Below, piece by piece: positions 8,845 to 17,169 of a DNA stretch of 64,000 bases. A model generated the notes under the pieces. That model was not told where the DNA came from and did not search any database. It saw only the letters and a list, made by a program, of their open reading frames with translations. The stretch lies in NCBI RefSeq assembly GCF_900099695.1, contig NZ_FNCY01000001.1, positions 620,001-684,000 of the forward strand, read 5' to 3'. Within the stretch, counting starts at the first letter, position 1. The number at the start of each line of letters is the position of its first letter. A program made the translations under genes and the position numbers. This DNA comes from Propionivibrio dicarboxylicus. Lineage in GTDB: Bacteria; Pseudomonadota; Gammaproteobacteria; Burkholderiales; Rhodocyclaceae.

Positions 8845-9599
8845 TGAATGTGTTGATTACTGGCGCCAGTTCGGGTTTCGGCGAAGCCATGGCGCGCCGT
8901 TTCGTCAAGGAAGGTCATCGCGTCATTGCCGCGGCGCGGCGGTGCGACCGACTGCTGGCGCTGCAGGCGGATCTTGGGCCGGCACTTCTGCCGGTGGTAC
9001 TCGACGTGACAGATAAGGCGTCAATCAAGGCGATGCTGGCCGGTTTACCGGCCGAATGGACACCGGTCGATGTGCTCGTCAACAACGCCGGACTTGCGCT
9101 CGGCGTCGCGCCAGCACAGAAGGCACTACTGAGCGATTGGGAAACGATGATCGACACCAATGTCCGCGGCCTGGTGACGCTGACGCATGCGCTGTTGCCC
9201 GGCATGGTCGCGCGCGGCCGCGGGACGATCGTCAATATCGGTTCGACCGCGGGCGAAACGCCGTATCCCGGCGGCAATGTGTATGGCGCGACCAAGGCCT
9301 TCGTCGAGCAATTCACGCGCAATCTGCGTGCCGATCTCGTCGGGGCCGGCGTGCGCGCGACCAACGTCGCGCCGGGCCTGTGCGGGGGTACCGAATTCTC
9401 GCAGGTGCGACTGCACGGCGATGCCGCTGCGGCGGCGAAAGTATACGAAGGCACCACGCCGCTGAGTGCCGATGACATTGCCGAATCCGTGTATTGGGTG
9501 GCGTCCCTGCCGCCTCATGTCAATGTCAATCAGCTCGAATTGATGCCGGTCTGCCAGGGCTACGGCCCGTTCAGCCTGGTCCGGCAGCCGGCGGGCTGA
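8841..9599 (+). CDS. ydfG: Short-chain dehydrogenase, YdfG-type 3-hydroxy acid dehydrogenase
   Basis: The 252-residue protein has the NADP Rossmann motif G-A-S-S-G-F-G (8-14), N-N-A-G, and the S...Y-G-A-T-K catalytic triad (N-I-G-S-T-A-G then N-V-Y-G-A-T-K). Runs such as D-W-E-T-M-I-D-T-N and A-L-L-P-G-M-V match E. coli YdfG, an NADP-dependent L-allo-threonine/serine/3-hydroxypropionate dehydrogenase. ATG 8841 is chosen because AGGAG lies 5 bases upstream and it overlaps the stop of the oxidoreductase gene. The following gene starts within 2 bases of its stop. Confidence 0.85.
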   Translation: MMNVLITGASSGFGEAMARRFVKEGHRVIAAARRCDRLLALQADLGPALLPVVLDVTDKASIKAMLAGLPAEWTPVDVLVNNAGLALGVAPAQKALLSDWETMIDTNVRGLVTLTHALLPGMVARGRGTIVNIGSTAGETPYPGGNVYGATKAFVEQFTRNLRADLVGAGVRATNVAPGLCGGTEFSQVRLHGDAAAAAKVYEGTTPLSADDIAESVYWVASLPPHVNVNQLELMPVCQGYGPFSLVRQPAG

Positions 9600-9600
9600 G

Positions 9601-10392
9601 GTGCGCATGAGCGAATCAACCGCCGCGGGCATCACGACGGCGATCCGGGTCGAGGCCCTGGATGCCGGTTGTGACGATGCGGCCGGAGTCCTGGCGCAGC
9701 GTTTGGGTTTGCCGCTCGGCGGTGAGGCGGCGTATGCCGTGCAGGTGGGGGGCGACGGCCTCCAGTTCGCCGAGTTGGGGCCGCAGGCATCCGGCCCGAT
9801 CCGGGTCGATTTTCTTTCCGGCGCGGTCGCTCATCGTCGTCAGTTCGGCGGCGGCAGCGGTCAGATGATCGCCAAGGCGGTAGGTGTCCAGTCCGGTGTG
9901 CGGCCGACGGTTCTCGATGCGACGGCCGGACTCGGTCGCGATGCGTTCGTGCTGGCGCAACTGGGGTGTACGATGACCCTGATCGAACGCCAGCCAGTCA
10001 TCGCAGCCTTGCTCGAAGACGGGTTGGCGCGGGCGCTCGCCGATCCCGATTGTGCTGCCATCATCGGCCGGATGCGCCTGGTCTGCGGTGATGCCATCGC
10101 ACTGATGCGGGATTGGGAAGGCGATCCGCCGCAGGTGATCTACCTCGATCCGATGTTTCCCCACCGCGACAAGCATGCGCTGGTGAAAAAGGAAATGCGC
10201 CTCTTCCGTCCGCTTGCCGGTGATGACGACGACGCGCCGGCTTTGCTCGAAGCCGCACTGGCGCTCGCGTCGCATCGCGTTGTTGTCAAACGTCCGCGCA
10301 AGGCGCCGGCGATTTCCGGCATGCTGCCGGGCTATGCACTCGAAGGAAAATCGAGTCGCTTCGACATTTATCCAAAGCGGGCGATGAAGTAG
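9601..10392 (+). CDS. rsmJ: 16S rRNA (guanine1516-N2)-methyltransferase RsmJ
   Basis: The 263-residue class I methyltransferase has the SAM motif [10 protein letters not shown], the catalytic-type Y-L-D-P-M-F-P-H-R, and the C-terminal G-K-S-S-R-F-D-I-Y that is diagnostic of RsmJ (YhiQ). It methylates G1516 of 16S rRNA. GTG 9601 immediately follows the SDR stop; an ATG two codons on (9607) is an alternative start. It is last in the three-gene run beginning at 7741. Confidence 0.9.
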   Translation: MRMSESTAAGITTAIRVEALDAGCDDAAGVLAQRLGLPLGGEAAYAVQVGGDGLQFAELGPQASGPIRVDFLSGAVAHRRQFGGGSGQMIAKAVGVQSGVRPTVLDATAGLGRDAFVLAQLGCTMTLIERQPVIAALLEDGLARALADPDCAAIIGRMRLVCGDAIALMRDWEGDPPQVIYLDPMFPHRDKHALVKKEMRLFRPLAGDDDDAPALLEAALALASHRVVVKRPRKAPAISGMLPGYALEGKSSRFDIYPKRAMK

Positions 10393-10966
10393 CCGGTTGC
10401 GGCGGGCCATGTCTCCCGCGTCACTGGTGCCACAGGACGTCGCACCACTCGACAGGTCCGAGCTCGGAATGCAGCGGTGACGAACGACTGGCGGTCGAGT
10501 GGCGGCGTGCGTTGCAAACACAATAGCAATGACTTGTGTGCCGGCGTCTCGCGCTTGCCTGGTCAAGCTCTCATACGCCGGAGAAGTCCGTATGTGGTGG
10601 CATTCTACGTGCATAAATAGACGATTATGATACTTACTTCACAGTAATATGCGATTAGTGGCGTTACGATAAGGCGTCTGTTTTGTCTTCGATTTATTGG
10701 ATATTCTGTATGCAGTAATGGCTGCAGCGTGCCAATCGATGCTGGTATCAGCACTACTGTGTTCGCTCAAAGCCGATGATTTCTTGTGCGGCGAGTCATT
10801 CAGTCAGTCCTGAAAATTGCTCGCTAACCATGCAGTAGGTCTTTGCGGCGGTCCTATTACCATGAAAAGAACAGTCATCTCCGCGGCTGGCGACAAATCG
10901 CCCAGGCCGGGCTGCAAAGAAAGTGGAGCGATTTCGGATAACTCGTCGAAATGTGCCGCTCTCTCC
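10393..10966 (+). other. Non-coding, AT-richer leader of the sigma-factor/T3SS region
   Basis: No convincing gene was found here. Composition changes abruptly at about 10.6 kb to runs such as ATAAATAGACG and TTATTGGATATTC, unlike the GC-rich flanks. This marks the left edge of the type III secretion island and probably holds the promoter of the ECF sigma gene, though no clear -35/-10 pair can be fixed by eye. The upstream frame of the sigma gene is open from 10817 (TTG) and 10862 (ATG) but does not look like sigma protein there. Confidence 0.45.
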
Positions 10967-11509
10967 ATGACAGACGTACGGGTGGACGGACCACCCCGCG
11001 AGCGCCTGTTCAGACAACTTGTGCAGGACCATCGTCAGCGTCTCCATCGCTTCATTCTCAAGAACATCGGGCATGCCTACGACGCCGAGGATCTCGTGCA
11101 GCAGGTGTTCCTGGAAGCGTCTCGCTCGTATGAGACTTATCGCGGCGAATCCGCATTGTCGACCTGGTTGTATGGCATTGCGATGAACCTGACGCGCAAT
11201 TACCTTTCGCGGGCGCCACAACGCAAATATGATTTCGTCGATAGCGAACTGTTGGAGGATATCGCGGCGGAGAGCGATGATCCCGCCGATTCGATCGCTC
11301 GTCGCCGGGCAGTGATTTCCCTCAATCGCGAGTTGTCGGCGTTGCCGCTGGAGATGCGGGAGGTATTGCTGCTGGTGGCGCTGGAAGAAACGTCCTACGA
11401 AGAAGCCGCGCTGATGCTGGCGATCCCGGTGGGAACCGTGCGCAGTCGCGTCGCCCGTGCGCGCGCGCGACTGCGAGAACGGCTCGGGGATGTGGGGATC
11501 CTCCCCTGA
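10967..11509 (+). CDS. ECF-family RNA polymerase sigma factor
   Basis: From ATG 10967 the protein has 180 residues and the full ECF layout. Region 2 shows the typical Y-D-A-E-D-L-V-Q-Q-V-F and S-T-W-L-Y-G-I-A motifs. Region 4 carries L-P-L-E-M-R-E-V-L-L-L and the helix-turn-helix S-Y-E-E-A-A-L-M-L-A-I-P-V-G-T-V-R-S-R. Longer in-frame starts exist at 10862 and 10817, but the extra residues are low-complexity. No anti-sigma gene follows. Its position at the edge of the secretion genes suggests, without proof, that it controls them, as HrpL-type ECF factors do in some T3SS. Confidence 0.85.
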   Translation: MTDVRVDGPPRERLFRQLVQDHRQRLHRFILKNIGHAYDAEDLVQQVFLEASRSYETYRGESALSTWLYGIAMNLTRNYLSRAPQRKYDFVDSELLEDIAAESDDPADSIARRRAVISLNRELSALPLEMREVLLLVALEETSYEEAALMLAIPVGTVRSRVARARARLRERLGDVGILP

Positions 11510-12864
11510 TGGTGACGGCGCGTCTTTCGGCGGCGGTCCGGGCTCGGAGGGCCTTCGCAGGCTTCGCCCCTGCATTTCAGCGGAGCAGTTGCCCGCGCAT
11601 CGCCTGGCGCCGGAAGGCTTGAGCCAAGAGGCATGACCTCCGCGAGTCTCCGGATGCCGGACTGTTGTCAGACGGCATGCCCGGCTTTCCCAAGGCCCGC
11701 GATCACGACAACTTGGACGCGGTATTGGAAGGTGACGACGGGCAGCGTGCGCTTGTCACGCATCCTTCCGGTCGCATAATGCAAGAAGAATTTTCGGGAA
11801 GCCGCCTGCAGTGGCGCTCCTGCGCGAATGGGCGAGTCAATACCGATAACATCGTGGCGGCGCGCGCTCCGCAGGACCGGCGTCGCGGGCGGTTGCGAGA
11901 AGCAGTGCTGCGCGTGGGATCCCGGTAAAGGCTGCGACAAGACACTCGGGATCGCTGGTGGCGTGAAATCGCTGACGAGAGATCGCCACAACATATCTCT
12001 CGATCTTCCTGAACGCCGCATGCAGCGCGACGTCGATGATGCGCACATCTCCCGCTGTCGAGAATATGAGTTCGCCATAAACATCGCGCCAGCGGTCTGT
12101 GACAGCGTCGCCGGGGCTGTCACCGTCGGTACTGAAGCTGATGATCCCTGGTTGTCGAAAAGGTCGAGCGTCAGCAGCGTCGGATCCTCGGTCAGCGGAT
12201 CGCCGAGCGGCGTTTGAACGTGGGGACGTCCACCGGCACAAATCAGGCGCAGGACGCGGCGGCGATGGAGGAAAGATGTCGCTAGAACAGGGAGTCTTTC
12301 GTTACACGTCGATGCGCCGGTTCGATGAGTCCGGAGCGTTGCAGCAGGCACTGGATGTAGATACCTCCGGGCGCGGCGTGTCCGCGCATACCCGGCGCAC
12401 ATCGGTCGTGGTCTTGACGCGAGATAGCCGAACGTCAGCAATCATGCCGACGCCGGATGTGATGACGGACTGATTGAGATATTCGCGCGGTTTGATGGCG
12501 CAGAGGTCCGCAGTGACACGGCGGGATTACGGTCCGCCATTCAATCCGTTGGACGTACCGCCGGCGAGCACGACGGCGGCAATGAACGATTATCGGTGGT
12601 GTGGTTCCGGGCGCCTTTTGAAGTGAAAATTTCGGATCGTCCGGACTGTTGTTGTGCTGGCGATGCCAATGAAATTTTTTTCTGTCACCTTGATCGACGT
12701 GACGGGGATGGTTGTGCGAGTTCTCCGGAAGCCAAAGGAACCGAATGTGCCGGCGCCGTTACAAACGGCGGATGTTTATTTTGCAAACAGCGGCCTATTG
12801 CTATATTTTCTCTGCCAGCAACTCAGTTATTTCTCTCTAATCGCGGTTGTTCCGATCAGATTGT
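11510..12864. other. 1.35 kb without an intact gene; probable decayed minus-strand coding remnants
   Basis: Neither strand gives an ORF with convincing protein character. On the minus strand, protein-like stretches switch frame and meet stops. One runs about 12590 to 12302 and is broken by a stop near 12528. One starts near 12250 in one frame and seems to continue from about 12160 to 11837 in another. The 12160-11840 piece (G-I-I-S-F-S-T-D-G-D then R-W-R-D-V-Y-G-E-L-I-F) is the most gene-like. The far right, from about 12640, is AT-rich and holds TTGCAA/TATATT (12781, 12802) with a short 15-base spacer, a weak promoter candidate for the next gene. Confidence 0.4.
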
Positions 12865-13287
12865 ATGGAAACTTTCTCTCACATACGCGCCGCAAGATAT
12901 GCTTTCGGTATAGAAAAGTTTCGTCGCTTGGCTGCGCTGGGTATGGATGCGTACATCGAACTTCAGGACGCGTCGCTGGTGTTGGTGGCGACCACGCATA
13001 CTCGTGTCGGGTACGCGGTCGCGCGGCTTGAGTCTTGCGGCGACGCGACGTCAGCATTTGTCGCTGCGATGACCGACGCTTATGGCGTCAGACTCGCGCA
13101 GGTGGTAGCCGATGAACTCGATCTCGGGACGGAGGAGGGAAGGCCGCTGTCCTCGCGCACGGTGATGCAGGCATTGTCGATGGCTGAGACGATCCGTGCT
13201 GCGCTCCAGGGCGTCAGTTTCGGCGAATCGCTGTCGCAGCGGCCGGATGCGACGCCGAGCGATCACGAGAATCCGGAATCCCGATGA
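12865..13287 (+). CDS. Hypothetical protein inside the T3SS island
   Basis: The 140-residue ORF starts at ATG 12865 (an in-frame start six codons earlier is possible). It has a compact alpha/beta look: an N-terminal helix, hydrophobic strands around residues 30-60, and a helical C-terminal half with a charged disordered tail. No signal peptide or membrane segment and no family are recognised. It lies in AT-rich surroundings between the sigma factor and sctF, so it could be an effector, chaperone or regulator of the secretion system; none of these is shown by sequence. Confidence 0.55.
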   Translation: METFSHIRAARYAFGIEKFRRLAALGMDAYIELQDASLVLVATTHTRVGYAVARLESCGDATSAFVAAMTDAYGVRLAQVVADELDLGTEEGRPLSSRTVMQALSMAETIRAALQGVSFGESLSQRPDATPSDHENPESR

Positions 13288-13290
13288 CGT

Positions 13291-13468
13291 AGAGCCTGTT
13301 TCGGTAGGGCTCGTGGGCCGCGCCGGCGGCCCTTCGGGTTGCCGATAGGAGCGGTGCCTGCGGCGCTGCTTCACTTGCGCATGGAGCAACCATGCGCCGC
13401 GCCTCGCGCCTTGCATCCCTCCGCCCCTATCGACAACGCGGCCCGCGAGCCCTACCGAAACAGGCTCT
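13291..13468. repeat. 178-bp MITE-like element with 32-bp terminal inverted repeats
   Basis: The left end 13291-13322 and right end 13437-13468 are inverted copies matching at 31 of 32 positions. Inside, a second pair (around 13341-13353 and 13420-13433) is also inverted with a few mismatches, and a small hairpin (GCGCATGG/CCATGCGC) sits in the middle. The whole unit can therefore fold into one long hairpin. It has no coding capacity of note and sits between two convergent genes, 3 bases after one stop and 16 before the other. No clear target-site duplication was seen. Confidence 0.7.
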
Positions 13469-13484
13469 TATGCATTGTGTCGGC

Positions 13485-13724
13485 TTAACCGGATTTCTGG
13501 ATGATGCCTTTCATCGCATCGCTGATGGTCTTGACCAGCGTGCTTTGGATCTCGGTCATGATTGCCCACTTGGAGATATCCTGTTGCAGCAGGAGCAGCT
13601 CGGCAGGACTCGCAGTCGCCGAATCAAGCGTCGAGATCTTGGCTTTGAGCGCCGATTCCGCAGTGCCGATGACATTGGCTACGGTGGTGCCGACATAGTC
13701 GAAGTTCAGGTTGTTGATTGTCAT
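13485..13724 (-). CDS. sctF: Type III secretion needle protein SctF
   Basis: At 79 residues this is the usual needle subunit length. The C-terminal half has the family pattern L-L-L-L-Q-Q-D-I-S-K-W followed by a helix ending L-V-K-T-I-S-D-A-M-K-G-I-I-Q, as in YscF, SsaG and PrgI. Needle subunits polymerise into the extracellular tube. ATG 13724 has AGGAG 7 bases upstream; the frame upstream is a shadow of the preceding gene. The start overlaps the stop of the sctE-like gene (TGATG), a sign of coupled expression of needle protein and co-chaperone. Confidence 0.88.
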   Translation of the reverse strand: MTINNLNFDYVGTTVANVIGTAESALKAKISTLDSATASPAELLLLQQDISKWAIMTEIQSTLVKTISDAMKGIIQKSG

Positions 13725-13999
13725 CAAGATCTCCTGGAAAAATGTGATGCGGCACCTTGCGCTCGCATGGTGTCGTCGGAGATGTCCGGTTGTGGCGGAA
13801 GCGACCAATGCGCGATGACCTCGCTTGCCGCCTGAATCGCTTCCTCCGTTTGATGCCAGCGTTCGTAGTCCTCCCGCGGCACGCCTTCGGCAAGACGCAC
13901 GCGGGCATCTTCGGCAAGTTCGCCCAGTCGCCGGGACAGCGCGGCGCGTAAGGATCCGGCGTCCGCTCGCGCCAGCTGCTCTTCCAATTCGGTCATCAT
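13724..13999 (-). CDS. sctE: YscE/SsaE-family needle co-chaperone
   Basis: The 91-residue, mostly helical, charged protein starts M-M-T-E-L-E-E-Q-L. In Ysc-type systems a YscE/YscG pair holds the needle subunit monomeric in the cytoplasm. Size, helical character and position directly before sctF with overlapping TGATG fit the YscE family; sequence identity in this family is always low. Start 13999 is chosen because AGGA lies 8 bases upstream; longer starts at 14008 and 14017 are possible. No YscG partner is seen in the window. Confidence 0.6.
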   Translation of the reverse strand: MMTELEEQLARADAGSLRAALSRRLGELAEDARVRLAEGVPREDYERWHQTEEAIQAASEVIAHWSLPPQPDISDDTMRAQGAASHFSRRS

Positions 14000-14023
14000 G
14001 ATTGCCATCCTGGTCACGTACGG

Positions 14024-15217
14024 TTACCGGGTAAAGGTGATTGGGCTCGGTCCGTCGAGCCGAACCCGTTCAGCGTCGATGCCGACCAGGTGCCAGGCGC
14101 CGACATGACCGCCGACCAGTATCTTCTGGCCGTTGTCGAGAACGAGATAAGGCGTTGCGCCGCCGACGACGGTGCTCGGGTGAAATGGCAGCGAGGGATC
14201 AACGTGTGCGGCAGGGTGCGACGATACGGGCGACTTGACGGCAAATCTGAGCCAGCGGCCGAACTGGCGATCGGCGTCGGCGAGGGCGTGCGCCAGGGAC
14301 GCCTGATCGCCCGCAAGCGTCGGTGTTTCAATGACGAACACGCCGTCCCGCCACTGGCCGCGAAGGTCGGTCAGGCCCTTGCTGCGCAACACGTCGAGCA
14401 GATGCTCGGCCATCTTGACCCGGCTCATTCTAATGTCATCAATCCGGCGAATCGCCGGAAATTCCGCCGACAGTCTGGCGGGCAGGATCTCCCGCAGATT
14501 TTCGCTGGCGACGTGACCGCGGATCCGGAATCTTCCGTTGTCGAGATATTCGCAAACGACCCCGTCTTCCTCGGCGGCAACGGATTGGCAGACTGACTGG
14601 ACGAATTCGCGTTCGTCGGTCCTGCGCAGTCCGGGGCGTGGATGAAGTCGTGATAGTGCGTCCGCCAGCCGTTCGTATTCGGCTTCATCGATTACCGTTG
14701 CGTCGACCCGCAGCTTGCCGTCGGCAAGACGGACGATCTCTGCGCGGTCGTTGATGGCCAGCGTCGCGAGAATTGTCGACATGTCGGCGATTCGACGATC
14801 GTCGCGGTCGGATCGGCTGATTTCCGCCACTGTCGCTACCGGTGGAACCGCCTCGGGCTGTGCGAATACCGCAAGACCGCCGATCGCGGCGAGGCCTGCG
14901 ACGATGCAAGCGGCAATGCGCGAGGAGTGACTTCCGTTTGCGGATACCGGTGTTGCGACAATGCCTTTGGCATTATATCGGGGGGCGGCCTGGCCCGGAC
15001 GTTGAGTTTTATCTTCAGCGCTGATGACGGCAGATGCGTGGCGGATTCGCCACGGCGCTTCGACGACATCCACCGTGATCAACGCCTTGCCGATCTCCAT
15101 CCCGGTGCCAAGCGGCAGCGACCCGCCCTGCATCGGTGCGGCCTCGCCATCCTGTGATGGTTCGAGACGCCAGCTGACGCCACTGCACCGTCGCCGATCG
15201 ACAGCATTCCGGTGCAT
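14024..15217 (-). CDS. sctD: Type III secretion inner-membrane ring protein SctD
   Basis: The 397-residue protein has the SctD (EscD/SsaD/YscD) layout: a cytoplasmic FHA-like domain (from W-R-L-E-P at residue 16), one transmembrane helix at 101-119, and a long periplasmic part with ring-building (BON/RBM-like) repeats. A C-terminal segment reads P-Y-L-V-L-D-N-G-Q-K-I-L-V-G-G. It forms the outer-facing inner-membrane ring. The first codons run antisense into the truncated sctQ gene, so the start region may have been altered by a rearrangement. It is first in the minus-strand unit sctD-sctE-sctF. Confidence 0.8.
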   Translation of the reverse strand: MHRNAVDRRRCSGVSWRLEPSQDGEAAPMQGGSLPLGTGMEIGKALITVDVVEAPWRIRHASAVISAEDKTQRPGQAAPRYNAKGIVATPVSANGSHSSRIAACIVAGLAAIGGLAVFAQPEAVPPVATVAEISRSDRDDRRIADMSTILATLAINDRAEIVRLADGKLRVDATVIDEAEYERLADALSRLHPRPGLRRTDEREFVQSVCQSVAAEEDGVVCEYLDNGRFRIRGHVASENLREILPARLSAEFPAIRRIDDIRMSRVKMAEHLLDVLRSKGLTDLRGQWRDGVFVIETPTLAGDQASLAHALADADRQFGRWLRFAVKSPVSSHPAAHVDPSLPFHPSTVVGGATPYLVLDNGQKILVGGHVGAWHLVGIDAERVRLDGPSPITFTR

Positions 15218-15418
15218 CTGGTGTTCGATCTCGGTGAGCGCAGCATCACGCTGGGCGAACTGAAAGCCCTGCGGGCCGGGCAGGTGCTCGAACTCGACCG
15301 GCCGCTCGGCACGCTTGTCAATGTGCGCGCCAACGGCCGGCTGATCGCTACCGGCGAACTCGTCGACATCGACGGGCGACTGGGCGTGAGCATCGCGACG
15401 CTGGCGATGCGGGCATGA
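15212..15418 (+). CDS. sctQ: SctQ C-terminal SPOA domain only (truncated C-ring protein)
   Basis: The 68 residues match the second SPOA (surface presentation of antigens) domain of SctQ/FliN proteins: V-H-L-V-F-D-L-G-E-R near the start, then G-E-L-V-D-I-D-G-R-L-G-V. Full SctQ proteins have roughly 300 residues or more; here the frame closes at TGA 15155. The 18 codons before GTG 15212 still read like the Pro/Ala linker in front of this domain, so the gene looks cut off. A short SctQ-C product from an internal start is a normal partner of SctQ in several systems, so the fragment may still work. It overlaps the start of sctD on the other strand and is ATGA-coupled to sctR. Confidence 0.7.
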   Translation: MHLVFDLGERSITLGELKALRAGQVLELDRPLGTLVNVRANGRLIATGELVDIDGRLGVSIATLAMRA

Positions 15419-16062
15419 GCCAGTTCGATCCGATCACGCTCGCGCTGGTGCTCGGCCTGCTGGCGCTGCTGCCGACGCTGGTCGTCGCGACGACCTCTTT
15501 CCTGAAAATCTCGATCGTCATGTCGCTGATCCGCAATGCGCTCGGGGTGCAGCAGATTCCGCCGAACCTCGCGCTGTACGGGATGGCCTTGATCCTGTCG
15601 TGCTACGTGATGGCGCCGGTCGGGCAGCGGATCTACGAAACCACTTTGCAGCAGCCGCAGGCGATGAAAAGTGTCGATGGCTTGCTGACGGGGCTGCGCA
15701 AGGGCGCCGATCCGTTGCGCGAATTCATGATGCGCAACAGCCGCCCGGAGCAGCACGAATTCTTCGTCGCCTCGGCACGGAAGATGTGGGGGCCGGCACT
15801 GGCGGCCGGCGTCAGCGAACGCGATTTCCTCGTCGTGATGCCGGCCTTCCTGGTCAGCGAACTGACAGCGGCATTTCAGATCGGCTTCCTGCTCTATCTG
15901 CCGTTCGTCGTCATCGACCTGATCGTCTCGAACATCCTGTTGTCGATGGGGATGATGATGGTGTCGCCGGTCACCATTTCGCTGCCGCTGAAGCTGTTCC
16001 TGTTTGTCATGGTCGACGGCTGGTCGCGGCTGATCCACGGGTTGATCCAGACCTACGCCTAG
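15415..16062 (+). CDS. sctR: Type III secretion export apparatus protein SctR
   Basis: The 215-residue polytopic protein shows the FliP/SctR pattern: an N-terminal helix, V-A-T-T-S-F-L-K-I-S-I-V, a loop with E-F-M-M-R-N, and the C-terminal F-Q-I-G-F-L-L-Y-L-P-F-V-V-I-D-L and M-M-M-V-S-P. It builds the core of the export gate with SctS and SctT. Length is normal. It starts inside the stop of the sctQ fragment and ends 8 bases before sctS. Confidence 0.95.
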   Translation: MSQFDPITLALVLGLLALLPTLVVATTSFLKISIVMSLIRNALGVQQIPPNLALYGMALILSCYVMAPVGQRIYETTLQQPQAMKSVDGLLTGLRKGADPLREFMMRNSRPEQHEFFVASARKMWGPALAAGVSERDFLVVMPAFLVSELTAAFQIGFLLYLPFVVIDLIVSNILLSMGMMMVSPVTISLPLKLFLFVMVDGWSRLIHGLIQTYA

Positions 16063-16070
16063 GAGACGCG

Positions 16071-16340
16071 ATGGAATCGGCCGATGTGGTGTCGTACATG
16101 ATGAAAGCATTGTACCTGGTGTTGGCGCTGTCCCTGCCGCCGATCCTGGTGGCGGCCGTCGTCGGCACGTTGTTTTCGCTGTTCCAGGCGTTGACGCAGA
16201 TCCAGGAGCAGACGCTGTCGTTTGCGATCAAACTGATCGCAGTGATGGCGACGCTGGCCTTGACGATCCGCTGGATCGGGGGCGAGCTGTTCAATTTCAC
16301 GCTCGTCGTCTTCGATTTGTTCCCGCATGCCTTGCGTTAG
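16071..16340 (+). CDS. sctS: Type III secretion export apparatus protein SctS
   Basis: The 89 residues form two long hydrophobic helices, with the FliQ/SctS signature F-Q-A-L-T-Q-I-Q-E-Q-T-L-S-F between them. It forms the helical hairpins of the export gate with SctR and SctT. AGGAGA lies 6 bases before ATG 16071. Length is complete for the family. Confidence 0.95.
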   Translation: MESADVVSYMMKALYLVLALSLPPILVAAVVGTLFSLFQALTQIQEQTLSFAIKLIAVMATLALTIRWIGGELFNFTLVVFDLFPHALR

Positions 16341-16353
16341 CGGCGAGCTGCCC

Positions 16354-17169
16354 ATGGATGCCAGCGGAATTGTCGAGCAAACCAGGACCTTCCTGATCGC
16401 GCTGTTGCTGACGCAGCCGCGCATCCTGGCGCTATTCATCGCCGTGCCGCTCTTCAACCGGCAGCTACTGCCCGGCATGCTGCGTTTCGCGCTGGCCGCC
16501 GGTCTGGGCGCACCGGTCGCGCCGGCGCTGATGTCGAGTCTCGCGGCGACCGATCCGGGGGCGTCGCAAGTGCTGATATGCGTCGTCAAGGAGGTCGGTG
16601 TCGGCTTCGTGCTCGGTTATCTGATCGCTGTACCGTTCTGGGCCTTCGAAGCGGTGGGCTTCCTGATCGACAACCAGCGCGGCGCGAGCATTTCGGCAAC
16701 GCTGAATCCGTTGACCGGCAATGATTCGTCGCCGCTCGGCATTCTCTTCAATCAGGCCTTCATCGTCTTCTTCCTGACCGGCGGTGGAGTGACGATGATG
16801 CTGCAAGTGCTCTACGACAGCTTCCGCATCTGGGACGTCTTCGCCTGGATGCCGTCGCTGCGATCGGAGTCGATGCCGCTGCTGCTCGACGAATTCACGC
16901 GGATCGTTCGCCTCGGCCTGCTGTTCAGCGCACCGGCGATCGTCGCGATGTTTCTTGCCGAAATCGGGCTGGCCCTGATCAGCCGGTTCGTGCCGCAACT
17001 CGATGTCTTCTTCCTGGCGATGCCGATCAAGAGCGGGCTGGCGATGCTGGTCTTGCTGGTGTATCTGCCGACGCTGTTTTATTACGCCGGTGAATCGCTT
17101 GCCGACGGGCCGGGGATGCTGTCCTTCCTTCGCCAGCAGTGGGAGGGGGCTGCGGGGCGCTGGCCATGA
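16354..17169 (+). CDS. sctT: Type III secretion export apparatus protein SctT
   Basis: The 271-residue integral membrane protein of the FliR/SctT family has several helices, P-L-F-N-R-Q near the first helix, the N-P-L-T-G motif (S-A-T-L-N-P-L-T-G-N-D-S-S-P-L-G) and G-E-S-L-A-D at the end. It completes the SctRST export gate. The frame is open from 16327, overlapping sctS; ATG 16354 gives the usual N-terminus. Its end overlaps the start of sctU by 4 bases. Confidence 0.93.
   Translation: MDASGIVEQTRTFLIALLLTQPRILALFIAVPLFNRQLLPGMLRFALAAGLGAPVAPALMSSLAATDPGASQVLICVVKEVGVGFVLGYLIAVPFWAFEAVGFLIDNQRGASISATLNPLTGNDSSPLGILFNQAFIVFFLTGGGVTMMLQVLYDSFRIWDVFAWMPSLRSESMPLLLDEFTRIVRLGLLFSAPAIVAMFLAEIGLALISRFVPQLDVFFLAMPIKSGLAMLVLLVYLPTLFYYAGESLADGPGMLSFLRQQWEGAAGRWP

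Noticed and set aside
11665-11928. 87-residue plus-strand ORF after the sigma factor as a possible anti-sigma gene
   Set aside because: No membrane helix or zinc motif, no ribosome binding site, and protein-like signal is on the other strand.
12654-13031. 125-residue plus-strand ORF with hydrophobic stretch
   Set aside because: It overlaps the better 12865-13287 gene in another frame; the hydrophobicity comes from the AT-rich promoter region.
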